Source: Flaccisagitta enflata (lineage: Eukaryota; Chaetognatha; Sagittoidea; Aphragmophora). From it: a stretch of 64,000 nucleotides of DNA. The position numbers and the translations under genes are program-made. Location: NCBI GenBank assembly GCA_965153355.1, contig OZ231127.1:75888001-75952000 (forward strand). Direction: 5' to 3'. Below, piece after piece: positions 37,262-52,155 of the stretch (the first letter of the stretch is position 1; the number at the start of each line of letters is the position of its first letter). The notes beneath the pieces were generated by a model. It was not told the DNA's origin. It worked only from the letters and a program-made list of their open reading frames with translations, and made no database searches.

Positions 37262-37875
37262 GACGGCTTCCCTCCGAAGGCAACATTTGTGTTTCAAAGA
37301 AGGTCAAAATAGAAAAAATGTATGTAGTAAAATGTAAAAATAAATGAATGAAAGTGATTGAGATAGCTCGGATATCACATTTAAAAGAAAAATTTGCATT
37401 TACTTAGCAAGAGAACCAAGTTTAGCCAATGTTACCAAAAAAATTGCTTTGATAATTTATACTTATTTTATTTTTGGTCACTGACAAGGGGCTGGCCGAA
37501 ATTCTAAATTTGCATAGGAAATGAAAAAATGAAAAAACAAAGAACATAGTTCTCTTCCCAAATCGATTACAGAGAGAACTATGTTTTTTTAAAATGCTAA
37601 ATTTCCCTGTGTTAAGCTTTCTTAGAATTTCGACCTCAGAAAATGAAAAAAAGTGTAAGCAGAAATTCACTAAAAAACATCATTTTAATGCTTATTTTTA
37701 TGTGAAACGCATAGTTCAAATTACATTTTAAGTCAAAATATGATAAAAATGTATGCACCAAGTGTCCTTAGAGACAATTTGTCCACTTAAAGCATTCCAG
37801 CTTCATTATTGTCCTGATAATAATGCAAAAAGTAAGGTGAAACACTTCATTTTTCTTCACAAATCTTTTGTCCTA
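37262..37875. other. Insertion specific to A2
   Basis: AT-rich 0.6 kb absent from A1 near 23,690. Holds a hairpin AACATAGTTCTC/GAGAGAACTATGTT (37,543-37,585). No ORF or termini recognised. Confidence 0.5.
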
Positions 37876-37998
37876 AACTAAACGACGCACGCACTAAACG
37901 ACGCACGACACACGACGCACGACGCACGACGTACGACGCACGACGCACGACTCACGACGCACGACGCACGACGCACGATGCACGACGCACGATGTACG
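37876..37998. repeat. 7-bp repeat ACGACGC
   Basis: About 15 units with single-base variants; only a short version exists in A1 (23,620-23,690). Confidence 0.9.
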
Positions 37999-38511
37999 CA
38001 CTAAACCACTAAACGACCAATAGACTGACAGATAGACCGACGGATAGATCAACTTACGGACGGAATAGTGGCTCATAAAGTCACTAGGTAAACGGCTAAA
38101 ACGGAAGGGGAACGCACGTTTGAAAATAGATTCCAGGTGAGAGTATTCATGCACCTTATCAATTCATGCAACATGCAATATAAGCGGAATAACAAAGGTT
38201 CTCTTTTTTTGCCATTGATGACAAAATATGTGATTCAGTAGAATACTGACCGGGCCGATAATATGGCCGAACTAAATGGTAAGGTTCAAATCAAGTAAAA
38301 TTGACATGAAAAAAAAAAGAAAAAAAATCATGGAAGTGAAACGGCATAACGTTAGTGTCAGGGCGGGCTTGAGGATTTTCAACGAGGTTAAATGTGTGTT
38401 ATGATGTCGTTAAATGCGATTAAAGATTGTTAAATGATCATGGCTCGAATGCACATCCACCTGATTACACAAGGCTGATTTTAATGATGCTGTTTTCCAG
38501 GGTAAGTCAGA

Positions 38512-39085
<574 letters not shown>

Positions 39086-39714
39086 TGACAGAGAAAGGCG
39101 TAAAAGTAGCGCATTAATGATCTCGTTTGCGGCAAAAACGCTTTTTATCAAAGTGCCCACTTTCCGCTTCATGTAAACAACGGCTTTTTAATTTATCTTT
39201 CTCTTTCCATTCTTCTCTCCTTTTAAGCCAACATGTTTTCAGTCGCTTCTATCCATCGGTCTGTCCGTTAGTGTGTCCGTTCGCCGGTCTATCTGTCCGT
39301 CAGTCGTTCCGCCCAGGCTCCAACCCAAAGCTCAGTTTTCATTTTTTTTTCACTGTCTCACTGCCAAATCAACACATATGACAGGCATTCCTTGTCACTA
39401 ACGCATTGTAAAAATAGATTTTGATTTGTTTCCTCTGAGAAGCTCTCTGGTATGCTTAGTACAAGGATTTATTTGTAAAGAGTTTGGATGAAACACGAGT
39501 TAAAAGCTGAATATTCATTATTCACCCTTCTGATGGACCTTATTATCGTTGTCTTACCTGAAGAAAGAATGTTCACTGGCCGCACTTTTGGGTTTGAATA
39601 GGCCACAAAATCGATTCATGGCCCGATCCCGAGTGCGGAAGTTGGAGAATAAGAGATAATCTGAGTTGGATTTGTCTTCACATCTGAAAAAGAACAAAGC
39701 GAAAGATTTGGATA

Positions 39715-39835
39715 AGTTTGGAGCCTTGGAAGATGGAATTTGAGTCTTGAGGCTAGAATTTAAGCTCTGAGGCTTGAATTTGATCCTCGAAGGTAGAATT
39801 TTGAGCCTTGAGGCTGGGAAATAGGCTTCAAATCC
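39715..39835. repeat. Orphan minisatellite patch (A2 copy)
   Basis: Complement of 20,690-20,810: units TTGAGGCTAGAATTT and GAGGCTTGAATTTGA. Confidence 0.7.
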
Positions 39836-39981
39836 GAATGGATAAAGACGGTTCGACTGACCGACGAAATGCAGAGATTCTCGCATTTGAAATAGCAGAA
39901 TCAGGCAAAAAATACTCTTGAAATTACTTTAAAATTGGCAACGAGAGTTTCATTATCGGCAGGAAATTGGTTTATATTTTT

Positions 39982-40220
39982 AGTCGCGTGCTACGCGACT
40001 CTACACCCCGCTTTGTCGGTCCGTCCGTCCGTCGGTCCGTCCGTCCGTCCGTCCGTCCGTCCGTCCGTCCGTCCGTCCGTCCGTCCGTCCGTCCGTCACA
40101 CTTTGCTTTTTTTTGCGGTCTTTTGCCTCACTGCTCCTGTCCAAACGATCAAGTGACCTCAAATACAGCCCCGGCCCACCCACACGCGACTGGGGTAGCC
40201 GTGTATCCGGCCTTGTTTTA
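39982..40220 (+). mobile_element. Hairpin-headed (AGTCGCG) element with long (GTCC)n
   Basis: A2 counterpart of 20,342-20,535. AGTCGCGTGCTACGCGACT, then about 20 GTCC units (40,018-40,098), CACACGCGACTGGGGTAGCC, ending GGCCTTGTTTTA. Confidence 0.9.
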
Positions 40221-40740
40221 TCTTGGAAAGGAGAGCCAACTGAATCACCGAAAAACAAAATGAAAAAAAAAAAAACAGACAAAGAAAAACAAAAGAAATA
40301 AAAAAAACATCCACTCTTTGATTTTACAGCCAAACAGACGACTGCACTGATTGTTTTCATGTAAAGGAAAATAGCTCAAAGCTAGTCCTTAAATTTAGAG
40401 GAAAGGAAAAAGAAAAAGAAAAACTCGAGACAGGAAAATGGTTGGAATGACATCATTAGTCTTCAGCGCAGAATTGCCGCCGGCAAGTCAAGGATTCATC
40501 TCCGCTTCTTTTTTTCCCCTTTTTTTTTTGGGGGGGGGGGGAAGGGGAGCAGTGACCCAAAAAATGCCGAGGACCTAACCTTTCATAGCTTCACTTGTTT
40601 TCTTCTCCAGCAACAAACGCAAAGCGCAATTTCAAATTTTGAGACTGAAATCTGTGCCAGCTATGAAGCCCATATCAGAGCCTCGAGGTTGATATTCGAG
40701 CCAGGTTGCCTATATCCCAGATTGATGACTCAATTAACAA

Positions 40741-41315
40741 ATAGTCGCAAAAGCGTTAGATGGTCAGCGGTACCCGTGCCCTGCCTAAGTAGGTTTTGGT
40801 TGAAGTTGAGGGGGGAGCAGGGCAGCGGCGCCAAAGGGGTCGATGACCTATGCTTTCACAAATATGGGGGATTTTCACCACCTCCTCCTCCGCCCCCTTC
40901 CCCCAAATCCCAGTCTTGAGGCCCAAATTCCAGTCTCAAGGCCCAAATCCCAGTCTTGAGGCCCAAATCCCAGCCTCAAGGCCCAAATCCTGGCCTCAAA
41001 GCCCAAATCCTAGCCTGGAGGCTAAGATTTGGGCCTCAAGGCCGGGATCTGGCCCTCTTGGCTGAGATTTTGACCTTGAGGCTGAGATTTGGGCTTCAAG
41101 ACTGAAATCTGGGCCTCCAGGCTTGGATTTGGGCCTTGAGGCTAGGATTTGGGCCTTGAGGCTGGGATTTGGGCCTCAAGACTGGGATTTGGGCCTCGAG
41201 ACTGGAATTTGGGCCTCGAGAATGGGATTGGGGGGGACGTAGGAGGAGGAGGAGAAATTCCCCTATTTGTGTGAAAGCATAGGTCTTTGACCCCTTCGGG
41301 GCCGCTGCCCAAAAA
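40741..41315 (+). mobile_element. Foldback element FB4 (uninterrupted copy)
   Basis: Starts ATAGTCGCAAAAGCGTTAGA, has GGGCAGCGG...TCGATGACC and ends GGGGCCGCTGCCCAAAAA. The 20-bp units AGGCCCAAATCCCAG run one way to about 41,015 and the reverse way to 41,230, making a full-length hairpin. Partner of FB3 in A1 without the 200-bp insertion. Confidence 0.88.
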
Positions 41316-41584
41316 GTAGATAAACAAGCAACGCGGGGTCATAATATCGTTGCAGATGGGTGGACAGGAGTACATAGTCCCCATCCATACCCTCTCCCAG
41401 ACTACCACCCCATGCTCACTCACAAACACAGACAATCATGACTACAGCATCAGAAATGTGCGTTTTGACTCAATCGCCACAGACCGACAGAAGGACCAAT
41501 GGACAAACAGACCAAAGGACAGGCAACGCCTCTTACAGATTTGCACGTCCGCACCTATAAGTCGCGTGCGAGACTTACATAATA

Positions 41585-42153
41585 CCATCTTGGCCAAAAT
41601 AAAAGTCCTACCTATATTTGTGATAGAACAACTTAAAAAAACCTATCAAAATCTGTGACCATTGGAAAGAGCTTGAAAAATCTTAAAATGGCGCCAAGCA
41701 GAGCTCAGTAGCTCAATTTGTTTAGATTTTAGAGCTAAAAGAGTGAAAACGTTCCGCTTAACAAAAATTGAGGGGAAAAAAAATTGACCTGTTTATTTTC
41801 ACTTTTTCTTGGCTTATCATGATATAGTCATATAAAAATCGGTGACCATTGAAAAAAGCTTCAAAAAATCTGCCATGCAGATATTTTAGTTCAAACAGTT
41901 TGAATTTTATATCAAAATGAATATGCCTTGATCTGAAAACGCTAAAGACAAAAATTGTAAAAAAATCAAAGGACTTGTTGTACAAAATGTTTGAAAATCC
42001 TTCATCTATGTCTACCTATATGATTACAAATGATATTTGGTACCAAAAAAGCCTGAACTAAATATTTCTACAGAAAAACTGAATTTTGTACAGAAAATAA
42101 CAGCAATGAATAACTATACTGTTTTACTTGGACTTTTATTTTGGCCAAGATGG
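41585..42153. mobile_element. TA-flanked CCATCTTGGCC element (A2, uninterrupted)
   Basis: 569 bp between TA dinucleotides; ends CCATCTTGGCCAAAATAAAA and its complement. Followed by TTAGAATGAC repeats. Confidence 0.8.
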
Positions 42154-42622
42154 TAACTTAGAATGACTTAGAATGACTTAGAATGACTTAGAATGACTTG
42201 AAATACTCTTTAATGACCTAAAATGACTTAAGGAAATAAAATTGATAAAAAAAAGTAAAAGTATGACGGACCGACAGACAGACCAACCGACGGCCGGACG
42301 GACGGACTAGCTACACTCTCAGTAGTGAGGACAGGGGTGAACACACTCTTGGCGTTTAGATTGAGACACCGAGGGATCAACAGACATAGCCAGGTCAAGA
42401 GTCGAAAACCTAGGGGCAGTGAAGCCATGAACACAGAAACACACATCCACAAAAAAAAGAAAAAAAAAGTGAGAGAGAAAGAAAGAAAATCAGAGAGCTT
42501 AAATCAGAGGAGTTAATAAAACCATTTCCAGTTCCATTACTCAATTTGCAAATCAGAAAATGCTCAATGATGCAATATGACCGATATTGATATTATGTAA
42601 TTGTCTGAGAGTGAGAGAGAAA

Positions 42623-43755
<1,133 letters not shown>

Positions 43756-43965
43756 TCTCTTCTTTTTTAGCCTAATTTCACATACTCTTTTCTCTTTCTT
43801 CATTTCTTTCTCATCTTCTTCTCGCTGCCCATTATTCCTTCCAACTATTCAGTATCGAATCTGCGAGGCGCCAGCTTTCTTGCTCTTTCCCGTAATTGCC
43901 GTTTGGCCTTGTCTATACAGCAGTAAAATGCTCAAAGACTACACATATTCTGGCAAGGGCACATT

Positions 43966-46900
43966 CATCGGGAAAAAAGTCGAAGTCAGTCTTCGACTTT
44001 TTGACATATTTGAGAGAAACAGGGTTTTCATTTTCTTATGCGAAAGTTGGGGCTCTCCATCCACCGATTGCATCCTCAAACGAAATTGATAGGGTAGGTA
44101 AATTTGATAATTCTCTTTCATTTGGCGCCAAGCAGAATGATCTATGACAAATATTTTTTGCGTTATGATTTTTTAAAGATCTTTTTATGAAAAATTTAAA
44201 TTGAATATTTTTTGATTTATCATGATTTTAAGTCGGATCAATAAAGAAGTGTATATATGCTTGTTTGAGCATGCAAATACAAGAAAACATGTTTATGAGC
44301 ATAGCTGCTCATCTGTGAGGGTGTTTTTGAGCGTACTAGCTCACTTAGCTCATTTAGCTCAGTCTTTTTTTCTGATTACAAATGTGATAAATGAATAAAT
44401 ATTTTGATACATGTTTATGCAAGCAGATACAAAAAAGCATGTCAGTGAGCATAGCTGCTCATCTGCGAGAGTGTTTTTAAGTATTCTAGCTCACTTAACT
44501 CATTTAGCTTAATCTTTTTTTTCTTATTCTTAATGGGATCGATAAAAAAATGTTTTGATATGAGCATGCAAATACAAGAAAGCATGTCCGTGAGCATAGC
44601 TGGTTTTCTGGTTGAGTGATTTTGCACATTTTAGCTCATTTGGCTCATTTGGCTAAGGCTTATTTGGCTCATTTCGCTCAGCTCAAATGTGACCCAGCGT
44701 CACTTGTTGAATAATTGGGACTTTCCCTCGTAGCCATAGCTGCCTTTTATGTTAACAATTTTCCCCTGAATCAAACTATATTGAATTTTCTCTTCTCCCC
44801 TTTGCACATACACACACGGCGGCTTCTCAAATTTCAGCTTCAGAGTCAGACCAACAGACAAACGGAGGGACAAAGTGTCATACAGAGTTACATGTTTATG
44901 ACAAAAAAGTTGAAATTGAATTCAAATAGAATCCCAAAAATTGTTTATCGGGAAAAAAGTCGGAGTCAGTCTTCGACTTTTTGACATATTTGAGAGAAAC
45001 AGGGTTTTCATTTTCTTATGGGGAAGTTGCGGGTCTCTTCCGGCTGATTGGTCCCTCAAACGAAATTGATAGGGTAAGTAAATTTGATAATTCTCTTTCA
45101 TTTGGCGCCAAGCAGAATGCTCTACAACAAATATTTTTTGCGCTATGATTTTTTAAAGATTTATTTACAAAAAATTCAAATGAAATTTTTTTCGATTTTT
45201 TTTATTTTGTGTAGGATCAATAAAGGAGTGAATTCATGTTTACTTGAGCATGCAAATACATAAAAAATGTTTATGAGCATGGCTGCTCATCTGTGAGGGC
45301 GTTTTTGAGCATTTTAGCTCATTTAGCTCACTTAGCTCAATCTATTTTTTCTAATTTAAAATACGATAAATATATAAATATTAAAAAACATGTCAGTGAG
45401 CAGAGCTGCCCACTAGCACGGGGGTTCGGGACAAAAAATTGTCAGAACCTTTAAGTACAGGAGATGCGCGCACCATTTCATGGTAGAATGCACCAAAAAA
45501 AATTTGGAGGTCGTCAGAGGTCGGGAAGTTGGCCCCGCCACCCCCCCCCCCCCCACCAAATCAGTGGTTGTTGCGGTTGTTTTTGTCATTGGTTTGGGCA
45601 TTCGTTCATTCATTCACTTTTTGGTTGTTCACTCATTCTTTTTTTTTATTCATTCGTTCCTTTGTTTGTTCATTCATTCATTCATTCATTCACTCATTCA
45701 TTCATTTGTGATTCATTCATTCATTCATTCATTCATTCATTCATTCTTAAAGCGGTTGTTGTGATCGAATGATTTTTTCTATAGTTTGTTCATTTGTTCA
45801 TAAAATCAATCATTCATACTTTTGTTCATTCATTCATTCATTCATTCGTTCATCCATTCGTTCATCCATTCATTCATTCATTCATTCATTCATTCATTCA
45901 TTCATTCATTCATTCATTCATTCATTCATTCATTCATTGTTGTGATCAGATGATTTTTTTTCTTTAGTTTGTTCATTCGTTCATTAATTCATTCCTTCAT
46001 TCATTCATTCATTCATTCATTCATTCATTCATTCATTCATTCATCCATTCATTCATTCTCTCATTTAATCATTTATTGGTTGATGTAGTAAAAGATATGA
46101 TTATTTCACCGGTTTGGTCAAAATAAGAGGACACTAATTCGTTCACTCATTCATTCATTCATTCAATGAATGAATGAATGAATGAATGAATGAATGAATG
46201 AATGAAAAAAATAAATGGATGAATGGCGGAAGTTTAAGACAATGAAGATATCATTAATTCAATTGCAGTATCCACTGACTTGGCATGAGCGGTGTGGGGG
46301 GGGGTGCTGGCAGGACCATTTAAGGCATTTGACATTTTTTTTTGGGGGGGGGGGGAAAGAGGCATTTGACGAGGCAAGACTGGAGATAAATTTGGATTTT
46401 ATTGCATCATGTCTTCCGAATCATGAATTTGAACAGATGGTCATTTGATACGAAATGCCCTATCCATGAGTCAGCAAATGAATGAATAAATGAATGAATG
46501 GATGAATGAATGAATGAATGAATGAATGAACGAATGAATGCATGAATGAACGAAAGATAGAATGAATGAATCAATGAACAAATGAACAAACTAAATAAAA
46601 AAATCATCAGATCACAACAATCACTTTATGAATGAATGAATGAACGAATGAATGAATGAACAAATGAACAAATGAACGAATGAATGAATGAATGAATGAA
46701 CGAATGAATGAATAAATGCATGAAGGAATGAAAAAATGAACAAGATAAATGAATGAATGAATTATGAATGAATGAACAAACTAAAGAAAAAAATTCTTCA
46801 GATCACAACAACCACTTTATGAATGAATGAATGAATGAATGAATGAATGAACGAATGAAAGAATGAGTGAATGAATGAATGAATGATTGAATGAACAAAC

Positions 46901-47510
46901 AAAGGAAGAAATGAATAAAAAAAAAAGAATGAGTGAACAACCAAAAAGTGAATGAATGAACAAATGCCCAAACCAATGACAAAAACAACCGCAACAACCA
47001 CTGATTTGGTGGGGGGGGGGTGGCGGGGCCAACTTCCCGACCTCTGACGACCTCCAAATTTTTTTTGGTGCATTCTACCATGAATTGGTATGCATATCTC
47101 TTGAACTTAAAGGTTCCGACGATTTTAAGTCAGGAACCTGCGTGCTACTGCCCACTTGTGAGGTGTTTTTAAGTATTCTAGCTCATTCAGCTCATTTAGC
47201 TTGCTCTTTTTCTCTGATTTGAAATAGGATAAATAAATGAATGTTTTGATTTAAGCATGCAAATACAAGAAAGCATATCAGTGAAAAAAACTGGTTGTCT
47301 GGTTGAATCATTTTGAATACTTTAGCTCATCTAGCTCATTTGGCTCAGTTCTATTATTCTCTGATTTTCAGTGCAATCAATACATACAATTGCTTTTGAT
47401 TTGATCTAACAAAAAAAAGGAAAAATTTTGGTGACTGAAGTCAAAAGCATGGTGAAAAGTGACCAATGCTTACGACTTTTTTCCTCACGGCGACAGTCGC
47501 CATTACTGGT
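43966..47510. repeat. A2-only block: satellite of about 145 bp in a 975-bp higher-order repeat
   Basis: Units with GAGCATGCAAATACAAGAAA, GTGAGCATAGCTGCTCATCTG and TAGCTCATTTAGCTCA recur near 44,263, 44,413, 44,563, 45,243, 45,385 and 47,255. The segment GGGAAAAAAGTCG...TATTTGAGAGAAACAGGG recurs at 43,970 and 44,948, giving a 975-bp longer period. A foldback element interrupts it (45,415-47,147). A1 lacks the block. Confidence 0.8.
45415..47147. mobile_element. Foldback element with 200-bp inverted ends and 9-bp target duplication
   Basis: Ends AGCACGGGGGTTCGGGAC and GTCAGGAACCTGCGTGCT. Near-identical inverted blocks at 45,480-45,610 and 46,960-47,085 include CAAATCAGTGGTTGTTGCGG. Core is TTCA repeats turning to TGAA repeats (hairpin turn near 46,165). 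CTGCCCACT flanks both sides (45,406-45,414; 47,148-47,156). 9-bp duplications and long inverted ends suit a Mutator-like element; no transposase. Confidence 0.8.
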
Positions 47511-47995
47511 ATATTACTCAGACAAGAGAGAGACTAGGAAAGGTGTACCCTTCATTCAACTGAGTTTCAGAATCCAAAACCGTTTTTTGTTGTGTACCCC
47601 CCCTCCCCCCCCCCAAAAAAAAAATGCGAGTGAATTGCTTGCCAATATGAAGAATGAACTGGAATTGATAGGTGAAGGACTAATTCAAATAATTATTAAA
47701 GACAGGAATGATAGACTTTTTCGTGAAAGCTCTAAACTGACTATGACACGAAAACAGACTGACTAACTATTCGACAGTTGGTTGGCCAAGACGTTACAAT
47801 TACGATTGGGGGGGGGGGCAAGTGAAGAAATGGTAACAATCGATGGGAATGTCTTTAACAAAACTCACGAGCTTATTTCTCTTTTCTTGAATATTGAATG
47901 AGTGTCCGAGTCAGACAGGCAGATCCCATCAATTACCATTTCTCAATAGGAAACTGTAATATCAGCACCATTCAAGTCGGTAAACTTATCTTAAG

Positions 47996-48870
47996 ACGCA
48001 GAGCAGAATCCGGCTGTCAGATTTTAATCATCTCAATTTTTAGCCCCTACCAATCATTTTGTTTCCATATAAGAAATTCGCCCGTCCAATTACACTTAGT
48101 ATACATACTATCAGATATAACAATCATAAAATGAACACTATTGAGCCATAGCAACGGCGCTAGACCGGTAAGAACCAATAAGGAATTGAGGGATTCTGAA
48201 GGAAACTGAGTGACAAGGCCAAATTTTGCCATTGAGCAAACCACACGGTGCGACAATGCCAATACTGCTGACACCCAAATGATTGGACCTAGACCCAATT
48301 ACAGTATATTTTGTTCTACAAAAAAAGTTTAAAGGCTCTCGGGCTTGTATCATGGCCGTAAGTTAATTCCGCAGTGCAGAAGTCGAGATGACAATGACTT
48401 TTAAAGTATTTGTGAAATTTGAGAATAACAATGTAAAATGGCTTTAAAATCATAAGCGAGTGGCCATATTAGATAAGTTATAGTGTTGTTGCATGTTAAA
48501 GAGCATAACTGGTCAGTTTGCACCTTGTGAGAGACGTATTACCGGGTTTATAGGATTTCTTAGGAGATTTTTGATTGACTTTCCTGATTTCGAAAATATT
48601 ATTTTCAATTTTGAGAATTTCAAATCTACAAAAATGATATTTTCTTTGCATTTTTGGAAACATACCGGCTTTAGTATTACAAATGGCAAACCCGGTATGT
48701 TTTTGTTTTTTTGAAATTGTCATTTTCTATGCAAATTTGAAATTCTCAGTGAATTAATTATATCACAATTTTATTCTTTTTTCCTCTGATTTTCCTTTAA
48801 AAGAACTGCCGTTGCAAGACAAGATAATGATCATTGAAACAGCATACTGATGGGCAGGATTGGTGAAGAA
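47996..48870. other. Unique sequence right of arm A2
   Basis: No supported gene. A weak inverted pair around CATACCGG/CCGGTATG lies at 48,660-48,700. Confidence 0.5.
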
Positions 48871-48874
48871 AAAA

Positions 48875-49169
48875 TGGCTGGATACACGGCTAGCCAAGTT
48901 GCGGGCTGATGGGCAGGGGCAGTGGAAAAAAAGCCGACCAAGCTATTGGGCTGGGGCAGTAATGAAAAAGCCGCCCAAAAACGCAAAACTGGGCCAAATA
49001 CTCGGCTACCCCAGTCGCATGTGGGTGGGCAGGGACCATATTTGAGGTCACTAGAGCATTAGGGCAGGAACCGCGACGCCAATGACCGCAGAAACACAAA
49101 AAAATAGAATATTACCGACTGACCAACGGTCAAACAAAAAGGGGTGAGGAGTTGTGTAGCACGCGACTA
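48875..49169 (-). mobile_element. Hairpin-headed (AGTCGCG) element, rearranged
   Basis: Two left-end-like parts (GGATACACGGCTAGCC and ATACTCGGCTACCCCAGTCGC) followed by one right end GTGTAGCACGCGACTA. Confidence 0.75.
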
Positions 49170-49232
49170 AAAATTTGAAAATTTAAAGAGTTACTGACGG
49201 AACAATCAGCATTCAGCAAAATTGTCACGGCG

Positions 49233-49339
<107 letters not shown>

Positions 49340-49439
49340 GATGGACAAACCAACTGACGAACTTACGTATGGACCAATAGACTGACTGACAGACAGATCG
49401 AGGGATGGACAAAGTCTCTCATATACGCCAGTCCATGAC

Positions 49440-50185
49440 AAAACAAGGCCAACACCTATAAGTCGCGTGCGAGACTTACTTACATAATCCCCTAATTATA
49501 TAAGTGGGTTATTTCCTGTAATGACGATAATGACTATAATTACCTTTTGGCCTATAATTGCCTATAATGACCTAAAATTACCTATAATTACCCAAAATCA
49601 AATAATGACCTATAAGTACCTATAAAGACCTATGATTACCTATGATTAAATATGGACCAATGATTACCTATAATGATGTATGATTACCCATGATTACCCA
49701 CAATTACCTATAATAACATAATGACCTATAATTACCTAGAATTACCTATGATTACCTATAATTACCAATAATTACCTATAATCACTCATAATTTAATAAT
49801 GACTTACAAGTACCTATAAATACTTATGATTACCTATAAATATATATGGGCCAATAATTATCTACAATGACCTATGATTACCCATAATTACCTATAATTG
49901 CATAATGACCTACAATTACCTATAATTGTTTACTGACGTATAATTACCTATAATGACCTATGATTACCTATAATTACCTATAATTACATAATGACCTATA
50001 AATACCTTTAATGACCTATGATTACCTATAACTACCTTTAATTTCATACTGACCTTTTTTTACCTATGACTATCTATAATGACGTATAATTACCTATAAT
50101 TACATAATGACCTATAATTACCTATAATGATCTATAATTACCTTTTATTACCTATGTTAGAAATGTATGTCCGTCCGTCTATTAA
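49440..50185 (-). mobile_element. Hairpin-headed element carrying an ATTACCTATA minisatellite
   Basis: The left end AAACAAGGCCAACACCTATAAGTCGCGTGCGAGACTT is the complement of the right end of 17,583-18,154 (given in two overlapping parts: GGCCAACACCTATAAGTCGC and GTCGCGTGCGAGACTT). Then 49,500-50,160 is built of units such as TGACCTATAATTACCTATA, ending by GTCCGTCC at 50,168. The hairpin head at the far end is not clear. Confidence 0.6.
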
Positions 50186-51143
50186 GTATGTGTGCTTTTG
50201 TTTCTTTTGCGTGCTTTTGGCTTTTCGTCTTTCCTTATTATTCAATGCCGGTGTCTTTTGTTTCTCGCCATTTCTTATAATGAAGGCTAGATGGGTAACC
50301 ATATGGTTGCGCCTTGTATTTTATGCCATTTGTTTTTATTACGTAAACAAACATACGTAACTCGTCGTCTTATCATCCAATTTTGGATCGATTGTTTTTA
50401 TTTTTATTTACGGCATTGCTTCCTAAAGTGATTGATTGATTTTTCGTGATTGATTGAATGTGCCCTTGGAATTTACTAATTTCAATAATCTCTCATCTTT
50501 TTATTGCAGATAAACTTATGAACGGACAAATTACGTTAATTTGACTTCGACAGACTGTGGGTTGAAACCAACGAAAGTGGGCCTAAAAGTAAGTTTTATA
50601 GACGCGTCTTTGCTTTTAGTAACGTTGTTTTTATCTTGTCTTCCGGTCTGTTATTTTTGTCTTTTGCATTTTTGCATTTTTATCGCCGGATTTTAGTATG
50701 GTTTTATCGTTTGCCCGATCAGCTTACTATGGGGATGATATGGATGAATTTAATGGGATGGGCCGGGGCAGGGGCAGGTATTATCAGGTGGCATGGGCTC
50801 TGAAGAAGATGAACATGTTGTCATGTGCTGTTTCTGTCCTTTATTGTGTCCTGTCTCGATTTCATGTTATCTTTTGCGTTTGCTGATCACCATTAACGCC
50901 TTTCCCTTTCATTTCCCCTCTCTTCAGTTGTTGAAATTTTTATGGAATAAGGGCTCACTAGTTGCACAAAAAAGTCACATTTTACTAAAAAGTGGGCAAA
51001 TGTGTTCTTTTCATGGTGATAACTCCATTAATTTTTTGGTCTGGCAATAGAGTGGGGAACGATTTCTTCAAGCGGGTGTGCAACACTGCACTGGGGCAGG
51101 GTAGTGGCGCAAAAAAAGATAAACATCGCAATAGCAAGAAAAC
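50186..51143. other. Unique sequence with a possible 79-bp exon
   Basis: TTTTTATTGCAG before 50,510 and AAAAGTAAGT at 50,585-50,594 form a plausible splice pair around 50,510-50,588, but no coding frame connects. Near 51,095 GGGCAGGGTAGTGGCGC weakly resembles a foldback left end, immediately before hinge copy 3. Confidence 0.3.
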
Positions 51144-51360
51144 CCACCGCCGCTGCCGCCTCCACCTTCTTATACTCCTCACCTCTCCCGATGGCCGCGT
51201 TTGCCACCTTCCTCCTCCTCCTCATCTCCTCTTCCTCCACCTCCACCTTCTTATACTCTTCATCTCTCCCTTTAGCATCGTTAATCCTCCACCTCCTCCT
51301 CTTCTCGTCGTCCTCCTCATCGTCGTCCACCTTCACCTTTATTTCCCCCATCTCGTCGAC
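51144..51360 (+). repeat. Hinge copy 3 (217 bp)
   Basis: Identical to copy 1 at 25,294-25,510. On its left lies foreign DNA, on its right B-type sequence continues as in B1. Confidence 0.9.
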
Positions 51361-51562
51361 ATCGACGTCGTTTTCACTACTTGCTCTTTTTTTTCCCTCC
51401 GTGACGAATGACGACTAGTCTTCTTTATTGCCCCTTGAAGCGTGACAGTATTTGATCTCTTATTTTTCTTAAGACCTTTTTTCAAACACTATTTGATTGA
51501 TTCTATAACTTTTTTTTCTTTTACTTTTTCTTTTGCGCCAATGGCCAAAAAATTTCGATCCC

Positions 51563-51565
<3 letters not shown>

Positions 51566-51616
<51 letters not shown>

Positions 51617-51671
51617 CAAATATAGCAATGTACTTGATAACGTACGTAGCAAATGCTTGTGCGTGTAGTAC

Positions 51672-51715
<44 letters not shown>

Positions 51716-51732
51716 ATATATATATATATATA

Positions 51733-51779
<47 letters not shown>

Positions 51780-51907
51780 AAATAACCAAGCAAGTTAGAC
51801 CATGAAAATTACTGGCGTTTTTATTTGTGTGTGTGTGTCTGTGCGTGTGCGTGTGCGTGTGCGTTTGCGTTTGCGTTTGCGTTTGTGTTTGTGTTTGTGT
51901 TTGTGTT

Positions 51908-51972
<65 letters not shown>

Positions 51973-52073
51973 CCTCCCCTGTTACAGTCCCTCCCCACCC
52001 CTCAAATCGTCTCCCTATCAGTCTCATAATGCGCCTGGTCTATTTGTGATAAAGACAAAGTAACTGGTAGATT

Positions 52074-52138
<65 letters not shown>
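51566..52138. repeat. (TC)n, (TA)n, (TG)n tracts
   Basis: TC 51,566-51,602, TA-rich 51,603-51,735, TC 51,735-51,776, GTGTTT/GCGTTT hexamers and TG 51,825-51,972, TC 52,078-52,138. Confidence 0.95.
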
Positions 52139-52140
<2 letters not shown>

Positions 52141-52155
52141 GGCCTTTTTTAATTA

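Noticed and set aside
37876-37998. Telomere-like repeat
   Set aside because: ACGACGC units do not match TTAGGG-type telomeres and are internal.
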